DNA of 19,852 bases. Source: an uncultured Eubacteriales bacterium. GTDB lineage: Bacteria > Bacillota > Clostridia > Oscillospirales > CAG-272. The stretch is taken from contig CAKSEI010000011.1 in NCBI GenBank assembly GCA_934446285.1, positions 1 through 19,852 of the forward strand, given 5' to 3'. Within the stretch, counting starts at the first letter, position 1. Each line of letters opens with the position of its first letter. A model generated the notes under the pieces. That model was given only the letters and a program-made list of their open reading frames with translations. It did no database searches and was not told the origin of the DNA. Position numbers and translations under genes: made by a program. Positions 1 to 7,653 of the stretch are shown piece after piece.

Positions 1-94
1 TTTTCGCAAGACCGCGATACGCCTTTTTTATCTCCGCATCGTCTGCCGAGCGGTCTATTCCCAGTACCTCGTAGTAGTCACGTTTTTCTGCCAT
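1..94 (-). CDS. dnaJ: Chaperone DnaJ, N-terminal fragment
   Basis: This is the first 31 codons of DnaJ (Hsp40), cut by the left edge of the window. The visible residues begin MAEKRDYYEVLGIDRSA and continue into EIKKAYRGLAK, the start of the J domain (DYYEVLG and KKAYR motifs). The HPD motif that stimulates the DnaK ATPase would lie just beyond the edge. The ATG is at 94-92, preceded by an AAGGA ribosome site about 6 bases upstream. It follows dnaK by about 70 bases and closes the visible part of the hrcA-grpE-dnaK-dnaJ operon. The product is a cytoplasmic co-chaperone that delivers substrates to DnaK. Heat-shock control from the CIRCE operator upstream of hrcA probably extends to it. Confidence 0.93.
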   Translation of the reverse strand, partial: MAEKRDYYEVLGIDRSADDAEIKKAYRGLAK

Positions 95-120
95 GATAGT
101 TCCTTATTAACGCAAAGCAC

Positions 121-140
121 GGGCGACCGCCCGGTCGCCC
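121..140 (-). other. Stem-loop between dnaK and dnaJ
   Basis: A perfect 8-bp GC-rich stem (121-128 pairs with 133-140) with a 4-base loop lies in the 71-base gap between dnaK and dnaJ. On the minus strand it is followed by GTGCTTTGCG, so there is no T-run and it is a poor terminator. It could protect the 3' end of a processed hrcA-grpE-dnaK transcript or lower read-through into dnaJ. That role is inferred. Confidence 0.5.
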
Positions 141-165
141 TTGATATGCTCTGCCGAAGTTCAGA

Positions 166-2001
166 TTATTCGCCTGTCTTGTCTTCAAAATCGGCGTTTA
201 TCGTGCCGTCATCCTGCGCGCCTGAGCCCGCACCCGTGTCGGCGCCCGCATTACCCTGCTGTGCACCCTGCTGTGCGTAGAGCTTCTCGGAGAGCTTGTA
301 GAACGCCTGCTGCAGTGCGTCGGTATCAGCCTTTATCGCGTCGGTATCGTCGCCCTTAACGGTTTCCTTAAGCTTCTCTATTGCGCTCTTGACGGGAGCC
401 TTCTCGTCCTCGGGCAGCTTGTCGCCTATCTCGGTGAGCGTCTTTTCGCTCTGGAAGATGAGGTTCTCGGCATTGTTCTTTGTGTCGACAGCCTCCTTGC
501 GCTTCTTGTCCTCCGCTGCGAATTTCTCGGCGTCCTTTACGGCTTTATCTATATCCTCGTCGCTCATATTGGTGCTCGAGGTTATGGTGATATGCTGCTC
601 CTTGCCCGTTCCCTTATCGGTTGCGGTAACATTGACTATACCGTTCGCGTCTATGTCGAAGGTTACCTCAATCTGCGGTACTCCGCGCGGAGCGGGAGCG
701 ATACCGTCGAGGCTGAAGCGTCCGAGTGTCGTATTGTCGGCTGCCATGGAGCGCTCGCCCTGCAGAACGTGTATCTCAACCGAGGTTTGACCGTCTGCGG
801 CGGTGGAGTATACCTGACTCTTCTTTGTCGGGATCGTAGTGTTTCTGTCTATTATCTTGTTGAACACGCCGCCGAGCGTCTCAATACCGAGGGAAAGAGG
901 CGTAACATCAAGCAGCAGCAGGCCCTTTACGTCACCGCCGAGCACGCCCGCCTGAACGGCTGCGCCTATCGCTACGCACTCATCGGGGTTGATACCCTTG
1001 AAGGGCTCTTTGCCGAGAAAGCTCTTTAATGCGTCCTGAACGGCGGGAATTCTCGTCGAACCGCCGACAAGCAGTATCTTGTCTACCTGAGATGCGCTCA
1101 AACCCGCGTCGGAGAGCACTCTCTTTACCGGTCCCATCGTGGACTCCACGAGGTCTGCGGTCAGCTCGTTGAATTTCGCGCGCGTAAGGTCCTTTTCAAA
1201 ATGCTTCGGTCCCTCGGCATCAGCCGTGATGAACGGCAGGTTGATGTTTGCCGTAGCCATGCCCGACAGCTCGATCTTTGCCTTCTCCGCTGCATCCTTG
1301 AGTCTCTGGTGAGCCATCTTATCCTTGCGCAGGTCAATTCCGGGGTTTTCCTTCATAAACTCCTCAGCAATCCAGTCAACTATGCGTGCGTCAAAGTCGT
1401 CGCCGCCCAGTCTGTTGTTGCCCGCGGTCGCGAGAACCTCAAATACGCCGTCGGATATCTCGAGCAGGGATACATCGAATGTACCGCCGCCGAGGTCGTA
1501 TATCATTATCTTCTGATCCTGCTCCTTGTCAAGTCCGTATGCAAGGGCAGCAGCCGTCGGCTCGTTAATGATACGCAGAACCTCAAGTCCCGCTATCTTA
1601 CCCGCGTCCTTTGTAGCCTGACGCTGAGCGTCGCTGAAGTATGCGGGGACGGTGATAACCGCCTGAGTTACGCTCTCGCCGAGAAATGCCTCCGCGTCGC
1701 TCTTGAGCTTCTGCAGAATCATTGCGGAAATCTCCTGAGGCGTGTAGCTCTTGCCGTCTATATTTACCTTGTAATCCGTACCCATTTCACGCTTTATGGA
1801 CATAACCGTGCGCTCGGGGTTGGTAATACTCTGTCTCTTTGCAACCTGACCTATCATTCTCTCGCCGTTCTTGGCAAAGCCGACGACCGACGGAGTGGTG
1901 CGCGCGCCCTCCGGGTTTGTTATGACGATAGGCTCGCCGCCCTCATAGACCGCTACGCACGAATTTGTTGTGCCGAGGTCGATACCGATAATCTTTCCCA
2001 T
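166..2001 (-). CDS. dnaK: Molecular chaperone DnaK (Hsp70)
   Basis: This is an ATP-dependent Hsp70 chaperone of the cytoplasm, 611 residues, which is the normal Gram-positive length. The nucleotide-binding domain shows the phosphate-1 loop IGIDLGTTNS (residues 5-14), the INEPTAAALAYGLD segment near 146 and the phosphate-2 loop DLGGGTFDVS (169-178). The linker LLLLDVTPLSLGIETLGG and the beta-sandwich substrate-binding domain follow, then a charged helical lid and a Gly/Ala/Gln-rich tail. The tail ends in DFEDKTGE rather than the more common acidic ...D(A/V)DYEEV-type end, a small oddity. The ATG at 2001 has a textbook AGGAGG ribosome site (2011-2016). It lies 50 bases after grpE in the same operon and works with GrpE (nucleotide exchange) and DnaJ. 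Confidence 0.98.
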   Translation of the reverse strand: MGKIIGIDLGTTNSCVAVYEGGEPIVITNPEGARTTPSVVGFAKNGERMIGQVAKRQSITNPERTVMSIKREMGTDYKVNIDGKSYTPQEISAMILQKLKSDAEAFLGESVTQAVITVPAYFSDAQRQATKDAGKIAGLEVLRIINEPTAAALAYGLDKEQDQKIMIYDLGGGTFDVSLLEISDGVFEVLATAGNNRLGGDDFDARIVDWIAEEFMKENPGIDLRKDKMAHQRLKDAAEKAKIELSGMATANINLPFITADAEGPKHFEKDLTRAKFNELTADLVESTMGPVKRVLSDAGLSASQVDKILLVGGSTRIPAVQDALKSFLGKEPFKGINPDECVAIGAAVQAGVLGGDVKGLLLLDVTPLSLGIETLGGVFNKIIDRNTTIPTKKSQVYSTAADGQTSVEIHVLQGERSMAADNTTLGRFSLDGIAPAPRGVPQIEVTFDIDANGIVNVTATDKGTGKEQHITITSSTNMSDEDIDKAVKDAEKFAAEDKKRKEAVDTKNNAENLIFQSEKTLTEIGDKLPEDEKAPVKSAIEKLKETVKGDDTDAIKADTDALQQAFYKLSEKLYAQQGAQQGNAGADTGAGSGAQDDGTINADFEDKTGE

Positions 2002-2051
2002 AATATTTTTCCTCCTGTGTATAAAAGCTTTTTTTACAAAATTTATAAATT

Positions 2052-2597
2052 TCAGTTTGCCACTTTTACCATGGCATAACGGATGACGCGATTGCCCTTC
2101 TTATAGCCCTTTTCAAAGACCTCGACGATTTCTCCCTCGCCTCGGCTCTCGTCATCGACGTGCATTACCGCGTTGTGATAATTCGGGTCGAATTTCTCAC
2201 ACGGTATCTCCTCAATTCCGAGGCTGTCAAGCGCCCCTTTCAGCTTTGAGTACGTCATCTCAACGCCCTCGACTATCTTCGCGGGATCACCGTCCGCAAA
2301 CTTCAGCGCCCTCTCGAGGTTATCCGCCGTCGGCAGCAGCACCTTCAAGGCGTCTGCATATGCGTCTGCATAAACATTCTCCCTCTCCTGCTGACTCCGT
2401 CTGCGGAAGTTGTCATACTCCGCCGCAAGCCTCAGATATGAGTCCTTCGTCGAGGCAAGCTCTTCTTTTAAGCTCGCACACTCCTTTTTATAGTCGTGCT
2501 TGGCTTTCTTCTCTTCCTTTGCCTCAGACGGTTTCTTATCCTTTTTTTCAGGCTCGCACGCCTGCTCGTCGGCTTTCTTTTTCTCTTCAGCCATCAT
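2052..2597 (-). CDS. grpE: Nucleotide exchange factor GrpE
   Basis: GrpE promotes ADP release from DnaK. The 181-residue protein begins with a highly charged Lys/Glu-rich segment (about residues 1-45). A long coiled-coil helix follows (LKEELASTKDSYLRLAAEYDNFRRRSQQE), containing the family-typical YDNFRRR stretch. It ends in the beta domain (FDPNYHNAVMHVDDE, then GYKKGNRVIRYAMVKVAN). The first ATG (2597) overlaps the hrcA stop as ATGA, which suggests translational coupling. A second in-frame ATG follows at once (2594) and sits at better spacing from the GGAGG site, so the protein may start one residue later. It belongs to the CIRCE-controlled heat-shock operon. Confidence 0.96.
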   Translation of the reverse strand: MMAEEKKKADEQACEPEKKDKKPSEAKEEKKAKHDYKKECASLKEELASTKDSYLRLAAEYDNFRRRSQQERENVYADAYADALKVLLPTADNLERALKFADGDPAKIVEGVEMTYSKLKGALDSLGIEEIPCEKFDPNYHNAVMHVDDESRGEGEIVEVFEKGYKKGNRVIRYAMVKVAN

Positions 2598-3649
2598 TTA
2601 TCCTCCGTTTCCGACGGCGGCAGAGCGCCGTTTATTACATTCTCTATCTGCTTGCAGAGCGTATCGACCGTCGCTATGACCTTTGCGTAGTCCATGCGGC
2701 ACGGACCGAGCACGCCTATCGCGCCGACCGTTCTCTCCCCGCTCTTTATCGTGCGGAATACAAGGGTCGAATTGTCCATCACCTCGAGGGTGTTTTCCTT
2801 ACCTATAAGAACCTTGACCCCGTCCCCTGCGTCCTCTACGAGGTTTAAGAGGTCGCTCTGGTTATCCATAAGCCCGAGCACGCCCTTGAGCCGTCCTACG
2901 TCCGTAAATTCGGGATATTCGAGCAGTCTGTCGACGCCCTCTATACGCAGCGCCCCGCCGTCATCGCGTCCGAGCACATCGTATATATATTTGGTAACGG
3001 GACTTATGAGCGCGGCAGCGCCTCCCATCTCCCGCTCCATCTGCATGACCGTGGGAAGAGTCACCGTCTGGACATCCACGCCCGCCATATATCGGTTGAG
3101 CACCTGCTCGAGCCTTGCGAGCACGCCCTCTCCTATGGTAAAATCGGTATGGATGTATTTCGTCTTGACCGCTCCCGCACCGAGGATGACCACGAGCAGA
3201 AAGTCATGCTCGTCAACCGGCACGGTATTGAACCTGTACGCCGTCGCGTGTCCGTGACGCGCCTGTATCGAGAGAGCCGTGTAATTTGTCAGAGCGGACA
3301 TAAAGTGTCCCGCGCGGTCGAGAATCTTATCCAGCTCCGCCACGCGGTCGTTTAACATTTCGTTCAGCGCCCGCACCTCGCTTGCTTTCATATCATACGC
3401 CTGCATAAGCGTATCGACGTAAAAGCGATACCCGAGCTCCGTCGGGACTCTGCCCGCCGAGATATGAGGGTGGCAGAGGTAACCCATCTGTTCAAGCTCC
3501 GCCATTTCGTTGCGCACCGTCGCGCTCGACAGTCCGAAGTCGATATTCTCCGTCAGATATTTGCTGCCTACCGGCTCTCCGTTTTCTATATGAGCGTCAA
3601 TGAGCGCTTTCAGTATCTTCTTCTTTCTGTCGCTCAGCTCCGCATACAT
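2594..3649 (-). CDS. hrcA: Heat-inducible transcription repressor HrcA
   Basis: HrcA is the repressor that binds CIRCE operators and controls the class I heat-shock genes. It shows an N-terminal winged-helix region (ELSDRKKKILKALIDAHIENGEP, then SSATVRNEMAELEQMGYL near residues 50-67, the recognition helix and wing). It continues into the HrcA ligand/dimer domain and ends with CRMDYAKVIATVDTLCKQIENVI, all typical. I place the start at the ATG at 3649 (351 residues). It lies 10 bases after a GGAGG site at 3660-3664. An in-frame GTG further upstream lies inside the CIRCE operator and is unlikely. First gene of its operon, so it represses its own promoter. Confidence 0.96.
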   Translation of the reverse strand: MYAELSDRKKKILKALIDAHIENGEPVGSKYLTENIDFGLSSATVRNEMAELEQMGYLCHPHISAGRVPTELGYRFYVDTLMQAYDMKASEVRALNEMLNDRVAELDKILDRAGHFMSALTNYTALSIQARHGHATAYRFNTVPVDEHDFLLVVILGAGAVKTKYIHTDFTIGEGVLARLEQVLNRYMAGVDVQTVTLPTVMQMEREMGGAAALISPVTKYIYDVLGRDDGGALRIEGVDRLLEYPEFTDVGRLKGVLGLMDNQSDLLNLVEDAGDGVKVLIGKENTLEVMDNSTLVFRTIKSGERTVGAIGVLGPCRMDYAKVIATVDTLCKQIENVINGALPPSETEDK

Positions 3650-3666
3650 TACATCATCGCCTCCGT

Positions 3667-3693
3667 TTAGCACTCAAGCACTGTGAGTGCTAA
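3667..3693 (-). promoter_or_regulatory. CIRCE operator (HrcA binding site)
   Basis: A perfect CIRCE inverted repeat, TTAGCACTC-N9-GAGTGCTAA, lies between the hrcA promoter and its ribosome site. This is the consensus operator of the HrcA repressor. It places the whole hrcA-grpE-dnaK-dnaJ operon under autoregulated heat-shock control, with GroE-dependent HrcA activity known from the family. Confidence 0.98.
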
Positions 3694-3704
3694 TTTCTGT
3701 GTTT

Positions 3705-3733
3705 ATTATATAACCGTCTGCCCGTTTTGTCAA
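3705..3733 (-). promoter_or_regulatory. Sigma-A promoter of the hrcA operon (perfect consensus)
   Basis: The minus strand reads TTGACA (3733-3728), a 17-base spacer, then TATAAT (3710-3705): both hexamers and the spacing are perfect consensus. The predicted start of transcription falls at or just before the CIRCE repeat, so bound HrcA would block initiation or early elongation. Confidence 0.92.
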
Positions 3734-3814
3734 CAGGTTTTTCGATTTTTATGTTAATAAGATGTAAAGAGTGCTGATTTGGGCAGGAAATCTTCCGTTC
3801 TTCGGAGAAATTCC

Positions 3815-3843
3815 TTGATTTTCGATGCGGATTGGTGTAAAAT
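3815..3843 (+). promoter_or_regulatory. Probable sigma-A promoter of the aldolase gene
   Basis: TTGATT (3815-3820), a 17-base spacer, then TAAAAT (3838-3843) precede the aldolase ATG by about 45 bases, leaving room for a short leader and the GGAGG ribosome site. It is divergent from the hrcA promoter, about 70 bases away. Confidence 0.7.
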
Positions 3844-3888
3844 ATATCCGTTACAAGAAGTAAATACTATAAAACGGAGGAAATAAAC

Positions 3889-4752
3889 ATGTTGGTATCT
3901 GCAAAAGAGATGCTTACAAAGGCCAAAGAGGGTAAATATGCCGTCGGTCAGTTCAACATCAACAACCTTGAGTGGACAAAGGCTATACTGCTCACCGCAG
4001 AGGAGCTGAAGTCTCCCGTAATTCTCGGTGTTTCCGAGGGCGCGGGCAAGTATATGTGCGGCTACTCCACGGTAGTCGGAATGGTAAACGGAATGCTCAA
4101 AAATCTCGGCATCACCGTTCCGGTCGCACTTCATCTCGACCACGGCTCATACGAGGGAGCTAAGGCGTGCATCGAGGCGGGCTTCTCGAGCATAATGTTC
4201 GACGGCAGCCACTATCCGATAGAGGAGAATATAGCAAAGACCAAGGAGCTTGTCGAGATAACCGGTAAGCTCGGACTGTCCCTCGAGGCAGAGGTCGGAG
4301 CAATCGGCGGTGAGGAAGACGGCGTTATCGGCGGCGGAGAAGTCGCAGACCCCAAGGAGTGCAAGATGATAGCCGACCTCGGAGTTACCATGCTCGCAGC
4401 GGGCATCGGAAACATCCACGGCAAGTACCCCGCAAACTGGAAGGGACTTTCCTTTGACACCCTCGCAGCAATTCAGGAATTAACGGGCACGATGCCTCTC
4501 GTTCTTCACGGCGGCACGGGCATTCCCGCGGATATGATAAAGAAAGCCATCTCGCTCGGCGTTTCCAAGATAAACGTAAATACCGAGTGCCAGCTCGCAT
4601 TTGCAGAGGCAACACGCAAGTACATCGAGGCAGGCAAGGATCTCGAGGGCAAGGGCTTTGACCCCCGCAAGCTGCTCGCTCCCGGCACGGAGGCTATAAA
4701 GGCAACCGTAAAGGAAAAGATGGAGCTCTTCGGCTCTGTCGGCAAGGCTTAA
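3889..4752 (+). CDS. fba: Class II fructose-1,6-bisphosphate aldolase
   Basis: This zinc-dependent aldolase cleaves fructose-1,6-bisphosphate to dihydroxyacetone phosphate and glyceraldehyde 3-phosphate in glycolysis and gluconeogenesis. The 287 residues match the short FbaA/GatY-type class II family. Visible catalytic parts are HLDHG (82-86; Asp84 general acid/base, His85 zinc ligand), Glu135 in LEAEVG, His177 in GNIHGKY, and HGGTG (207-211; zinc-ligand His and phosphate loop). KINVNTE (227-233) is the second phosphate-binding segment. The ATG at 3889 follows a GGAGG site by 8 bases. It is the only plus-strand gene here and has its own promoter and terminator. A tagatose-bisphosphate aldolase cannot be excluded from sequence alone, but housekeeping FBA is more likely. 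Confidence 0.95.
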   Translation: MLVSAKEMLTKAKEGKYAVGQFNINNLEWTKAILLTAEELKSPVILGVSEGAGKYMCGYSTVVGMVNGMLKNLGITVPVALHLDHGSYEGAKACIEAGFSSIMFDGSHYPIEENIAKTKELVEITGKLGLSLEAEVGAIGGEEDGVIGGGEVADPKECKMIADLGVTMLAAGIGNIHGKYPANWKGLSFDTLAAIQELTGTMPLVLHGGTGIPADMIKKAISLGVSKINVNTECQLAFAEATRKYIEAGKDLEGKGFDPRKLLAPGTEAIKATVKEKMELFGSVGKA

Positions 4753-4793
4753 TCGCGAAAAAAGCAATCCGTCGGTATATTCCGACACAAAAG

Positions 4794-4817
4794 AACCGCA
4801 GGTGCCGACCTGCGGTT
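4794..4817. terminator. Bidirectional intrinsic terminator between convergent operons
   Basis: A 10-bp perfect stem (4794-4803 with 4808-4817) and a 4-base loop lie between the convergent aldolase and acyltransferase genes. On the plus strand it runs into TTTATTTAT. On the minus strand it runs into CTTTTGTG. It probably ends the aldolase message and, less strongly, the diguanylate cyclase-acyltransferase message. Confidence 0.85.
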
Positions 4818-4821
4818 TTAT

Positions 4822-5877
4822 TTATACTATATACTTCCCGATAAACGGTATGCGCGAGAGCACAAGCGACAGCACGAGGCTTACGGTATATGTCACGGCA
4901 AAGAGTGCCGCGACTGCGGGCAGAGGGGTGAGCGAGCCGACGGGCAGATAGCTTTGCACAACGGCGAGCGTCGCAACATGCAGGAGGTATATGCCGAGTG
5001 TTGCTCCGGATAACCGTCTGAGCGGTGCGGGGGATACGCGGTCGCTGCCTTTCTTATCAAAGAGCGCGCGCACAAGTACAAAAATCGCGGATGCCGAGGC
5101 ATAGTGAACTATAGAATAGCCGTAATTGAACGGAAAAGACAGCCCGTCCGCACCGGACGCGGCAACCGTGGAATAAACGCACAGACCTGCCCCGAGTACG
5201 CCGCAGGCATAGAAAGCACATCGCGCACCCACGTGAAATTTACGCCGGGAGAGAATATACCCGAGCAGGAAAAATCCGAGATATCCGTTTGCGAGCGGAT
5301 CGAAAAAGTAGAGATATACAGGCAGTACCGTATTAAAAAACGGACGCAGCGTCGAGCAGAAAGCGACAATAATTAGGAGTATTACCGTCTCGCACTCCGA
5401 GCAGCGTGCAAGCGCTTTCTTCAAAAAAGGTGCTGTAAGATAAATTCCGACGAGAGTATAAAGATACCAGATATGATATTCCGTGCCGTTATTTAACATA
5501 CGGTCGATAAGCACACGCAGACTGAAATCCTCCTGCCCGTAAAAGAAAAGGAAATCATATAAATAGTAAAAAATATCCCAGCATACGATAAGCACGAGCA
5601 CGGGCGGTATTTTCCTGCGGTAAAAGGCAAGGGTGCCCTCCGTTTCGTCACGGGAGAGCAGCATAGCCCCGCTGAGCATGAAGAAAAGCGGAACTCCCGC
5701 GCGGCACGTTGCGTCAAGCGCGACGAAAAGCACCCACGAGCGCGCCCCCCAAAAAGCCGTACTCTTGACATACGGAGAAATACAGTGGAGCATTACCACC
5801 ATAGCGGAGGCGATCATTCGCAGCACATCGCCGTAGGCAACAAATTTTCGTCCGACTTCCGTGCTTTTTCCATTCAT
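4822..5877 (-). CDS. Membrane acyltransferase, acyltransferase-3 family
   Basis: A 351-residue polytopic membrane protein of the acyltransferase-3 family (OatA/WecH/NodX-like), whose members transfer acetyl or other acyl groups to envelope polysaccharides, peptidoglycan or lipids. The N-terminus has the family signature: ayxDVLRMIAsxmVVmLH (Asp17, Arg20, His31), then AGVPLFFMLSGAMLL (residues 60-74). About ten hydrophobic segments follow, with HIWYLYTLVGIYL near 135 and GIYLLHVATLAV near 295. No SGNH esterase domain is attached. Its ATG overlaps the diguanylate cyclase stop as ATGA, so the two are probably translated together. The acyl acceptor is unknown; control by c-di-GMP is only suggested by the neighbour. 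Confidence 0.88.
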   Translation of the reverse strand: MNGKSTEVGRKFVAYGDVLRMIASAMVVMLHCISPYVKSTAFWGARSWVLFVALDATCRAGVPLFFMLSGAMLLSRDETEGTLAFYRRKIPPVLVLIVCWDIFYYLYDFLFFYGQEDFSLRVLIDRMLNNGTEYHIWYLYTLVGIYLTAPFLKKALARCSECETVILLIIVAFCSTLRPFFNTVLPVYLYFFDPLANGYLGFFLLGYILSRRKFHVGARCAFYACGVLGAGLCVYSTVAASGADGLSFPFNYGYSIVHYASASAIFVLVRALFDKKGSDRVSPAPLRRLSGATLGIYLLHVATLAVVQSYLPVGSLTPLPAVAALFAVTYTVSLVLSLVLSRIPFIGKYIV

Positions 5878-7001
5878 ATGACGCCTGTCTCCTCTTCAGT
5901 GTGCATTTGCCGTGCGCTCGGGTCGTAATCCGCGCACACACATCGGTTCTTACCCGACCCCTTTGCCTCATAGAGACATTTGTCGGCGCAGTTTATAATA
6001 TCATCGGCGTTTGCGCCGGAGTCTTTCCCGGTGATACAGACACCCACGCTAACCGTTACGCTTAGCTCTTTCCCCTCGAATGAAATTTTGCTCCGCTCGA
6101 CTGACGACCGTATCTGCTCTGCGGCAGCCGCGGGGTCGTGATCACACATCATCATGGCGAGAAACTCTTCCCCGCCCCATCTGCACAGCACGCAGTGCTC
6201 GCACAGTGCTGCCCGAACGGTCTGAGCGACGTGACGCAGCACCGCGTCTCCCGCTGCGTGACCGTATCGGTCATTGACCCTTTTGAAGTCGTCTATATCT
6301 ATAATCAGCACGGAGGCTTTCGCACTGCCACAATCTGCTTTCCCGAGAAAATTCAAGCCGCCGTATCTGTTATAAAGTCCCGTGAGCGCATCGTGAAGGC
6401 TGAGGTCGCGGTACTTCTCACGTGCGGCCAACAGCTGCCTGTTCGTCTCGATTCGCACGAACTCCATGAGCAGAGCTATAAGGAACATCGCAAAATATAA
6501 AAAGGGGAATCGCATCATAAATGTCGGACCGTAGTCATACCACAGCAGTCCCCTGCCCGTAGGCGTCCAGAAGAGAAATATTATCATGGCAAGAGTAAAG
6601 GCGGAAAAAACGCTGCCGAACTTTAAGCCGAAAACAAGCAGGGCAAAGGAAGGTATAAGACAAGCCCACAGCGTGCTGAAGCCGCTGGGCTGCCCGCTTA
6701 TGTAAAAGATAGCTATAAGTACCGTCGACTCGACGGTAAAGAGTATGTATATGGGCATGGCGCTGCTCCTGTAAATGTGCAGCATGAATAAATTGAATGC
6801 GCACAACGCGCAGAAAGCTAACGTGGAAAAAATAAGCAGACTTTCTGCCGTGAATATATTAATCACCGACATGAAAAGGGACACGGTGCACAGCGCCACA
6901 TTCACCACCGCGAACATCATTCTGCGGCGCGAAGCGTCGTCTCCTACCGACATGCGTACGCGCTCCGTTATTGCCCTTATCACCTGGGACGTCCTATTCA
7001 T
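5874..7001 (-). CDS. Membrane diguanylate cyclase (GGDEF domain)
   Basis: A 375-residue integral membrane protein with a C-terminal GGDEF domain, expected to make c-di-GMP from two GTP. Residues 1-185 hold about five or six hydrophobic segments forming an unrecognised sensor or anchor. The catalytic domain begins at DALTGLYNR (204-212), with IIDIDDFKRVNDRYGH metal/base contacts and the active loop GGEEF (276-280). The usual RxxD inhibitory I-site nine residues before GGEEF reads CEHC, so product feedback through that site is absent. I chose the ATG at 7001 because an AAGGA site (7008-7012) precedes it. The frame stays open upstream, where it reads the EIIC-like remnant. Coupled by ATGA overlap to the acyltransferase. 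Confidence 0.9.
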   Translation of the reverse strand: MNRTSQVIRAITERVRMSVGDDASRRRMMFAVVNVALCTVSLFMSVINIFTAESLLIFSTLAFCALCAFNLFMLHIYRSSAMPIYILFTVESTVLIAIFYISGQPSGFSTLWACLIPSFALLVFGLKFGSVFSAFTLAMIIFLFWTPTGRGLLWYDYGPTFMMRFPFLYFAMFLIALLMEFVRIETNRQLLAAREKYRDLSLHDALTGLYNRYGGLNFLGKADCGSAKASVLIIDIDDFKRVNDRYGHAAGDAVLRHVAQTVRAALCEHCVLCRWGGEEFLAMMMCDHDPAAAAEQIRSSVERSKISFEGKELSVTVSVGVCITGKDSGANADDIINCADKCLYEAKGSGKNRCVCADYDPSARQMHTEEETGVI

Positions 7002-7004
7002 ACG

Positions 7005-7350
7005 TAATCCTTCTCTCTTTTTTCTCGTCTGTCTATTGTCTGTAAAAACAAAAGAAATGTAAATAATAGCACCGACCGCGAGCAGAATCAACTGCAAGAT
7101 ACTTCCCGCGGCAAAGCCGGTCGCCTGACAGCCGCTGATAATAAGGGGCGTCGTCCAATGCTCTGCGGGGTCATTTATCTGCGGCGCTGTTCCCGCGGAC
7201 CGGGAAAATTGCGAAGAGTGAGCGCACACGCACCTATCATAAAGGCGGGTAACGGATATAAGCTTACCGAATGCGCGCTCTATCGTCGCGGAAAAAGTAC
7301 GTCGGCTAAGGCTCTTATATTCCGTAAAACCTCTCAATACTTCTCTTCAT
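7005..7350 (-). pseudogene. Decayed PTS EIIC-like gene remnant in the GGDEF leader
   Basis: The minus strand before the diguanylate cyclase contains pieces that resemble the two ends of a lactose/cellobiose-type PTS EIIC membrane domain. In one frame (about 7295-7255) it reads FSATIERAFGKLI. In the next frame (7252-7196) it reads LPAFMIGACALTLRNFPGP. Both look like the family N-terminus. It then jumps directly to the C-terminal block HWTTPLIISGCQATG plus LQLILLAVGAIIY (about 7157-7040), ending TDNRQTRKKREG. A complete domain would need some 300 more residues between them, and the pieces lie in different frames. This fits an internal deletion plus frameshifts. Recognition is from memory of the family, so confidence is moderate. 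Alternatively the open frame could be a short N-terminal extension of the cyclase. Confidence 0.5.
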
Positions 7351-7426
7351 CCTTTTGCGCGTGCCGCTTTCTTTTTTCCATACAATCAACACAGCAGCCG
7401 TGCGTCATACATAATTGTCATGGTAT

Positions 7427-7455
7427 ATTGTACCACATCTGCACCGTTTTTTCAA
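7427..7455 (-). promoter_or_regulatory. Sigma-A promoter upstream of the EIIC remnant and GGDEF gene
   Basis: The minus strand reads TTGAAA (7455-7450), a 17-base spacer, then TACAAT (7432-7427). It lies about 425 bases before the cyclase ATG, so the present transcript would carry a long leader containing the remnant. It is well placed to have been the promoter of the original EIIC-like gene. Confidence 0.72.
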
Positions 7456-7604
7456 TGGGCAATCTTACCATACAGTTTTTCCGAAAAGAACCGTACACAA
7501 AGCTTCAAAAAACGAGTAGACAACAAGCGTTTCCCGAGCGATAACGATTATAAGCTACAGCACATCATATACAATAGCTCTTGTGAAAGAGCAGCATATA
7601 AAAA

Positions 7605-7641
7605 TCCCGCGCAATTGCGGCAGAGCCGTGATTGCGCGGGA
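7605..7641 (-). terminator. Intrinsic terminator after secF
   Basis: An 11-bp perfect stem (7605-7615 with 7631-7641) has a 15-base apical region that can pair further (7618-7621 with 7625-7628). On the minus strand it is followed by a TTTTT run. It lies 13 bases after the secF stop and ends the asnS-to-secF run. Confidence 0.92.
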
Positions 7642-7653
7642 ATAAATGCTGTT

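Larger units (their letters stand above)
7351..7653. other. Intergenic region between secF and the EIIC remnant
   Basis: About 300 bases without a convincing gene. It holds the secF terminator at 7605-7641, a small 6-bp hairpin (7577-7582 with 7587-7592), and the promoter at 7427-7455. The stretch between about 7460 and 7575 shows nothing I can interpret. Short ATG-started frames just after the promoter on the minus strand (under 16 codons) have no convincing ribosome site. Confidence 0.6.

Noticed and set aside
2039..2052. 14-bp perfect AT palindrome between grpE and dnaK
   Set aside because: It is very AT-rich and spans the end of grpE. It matches no known operator, and chance is a sufficient explanation.
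1201..2079. Long plus-strand open frame of 292 codons opposite dnaK
   Set aside because: It is the antisense shadow of a highly conserved gene. It has no recognisable domain and no supported start.
3650..3673. GTG start for HrcA adding eight residues
   Set aside because: The GTG lies inside the CIRCE operator and has no ribosome site. The ATG at 3649 follows GGAGG and gives the usual HrcA N-terminus.
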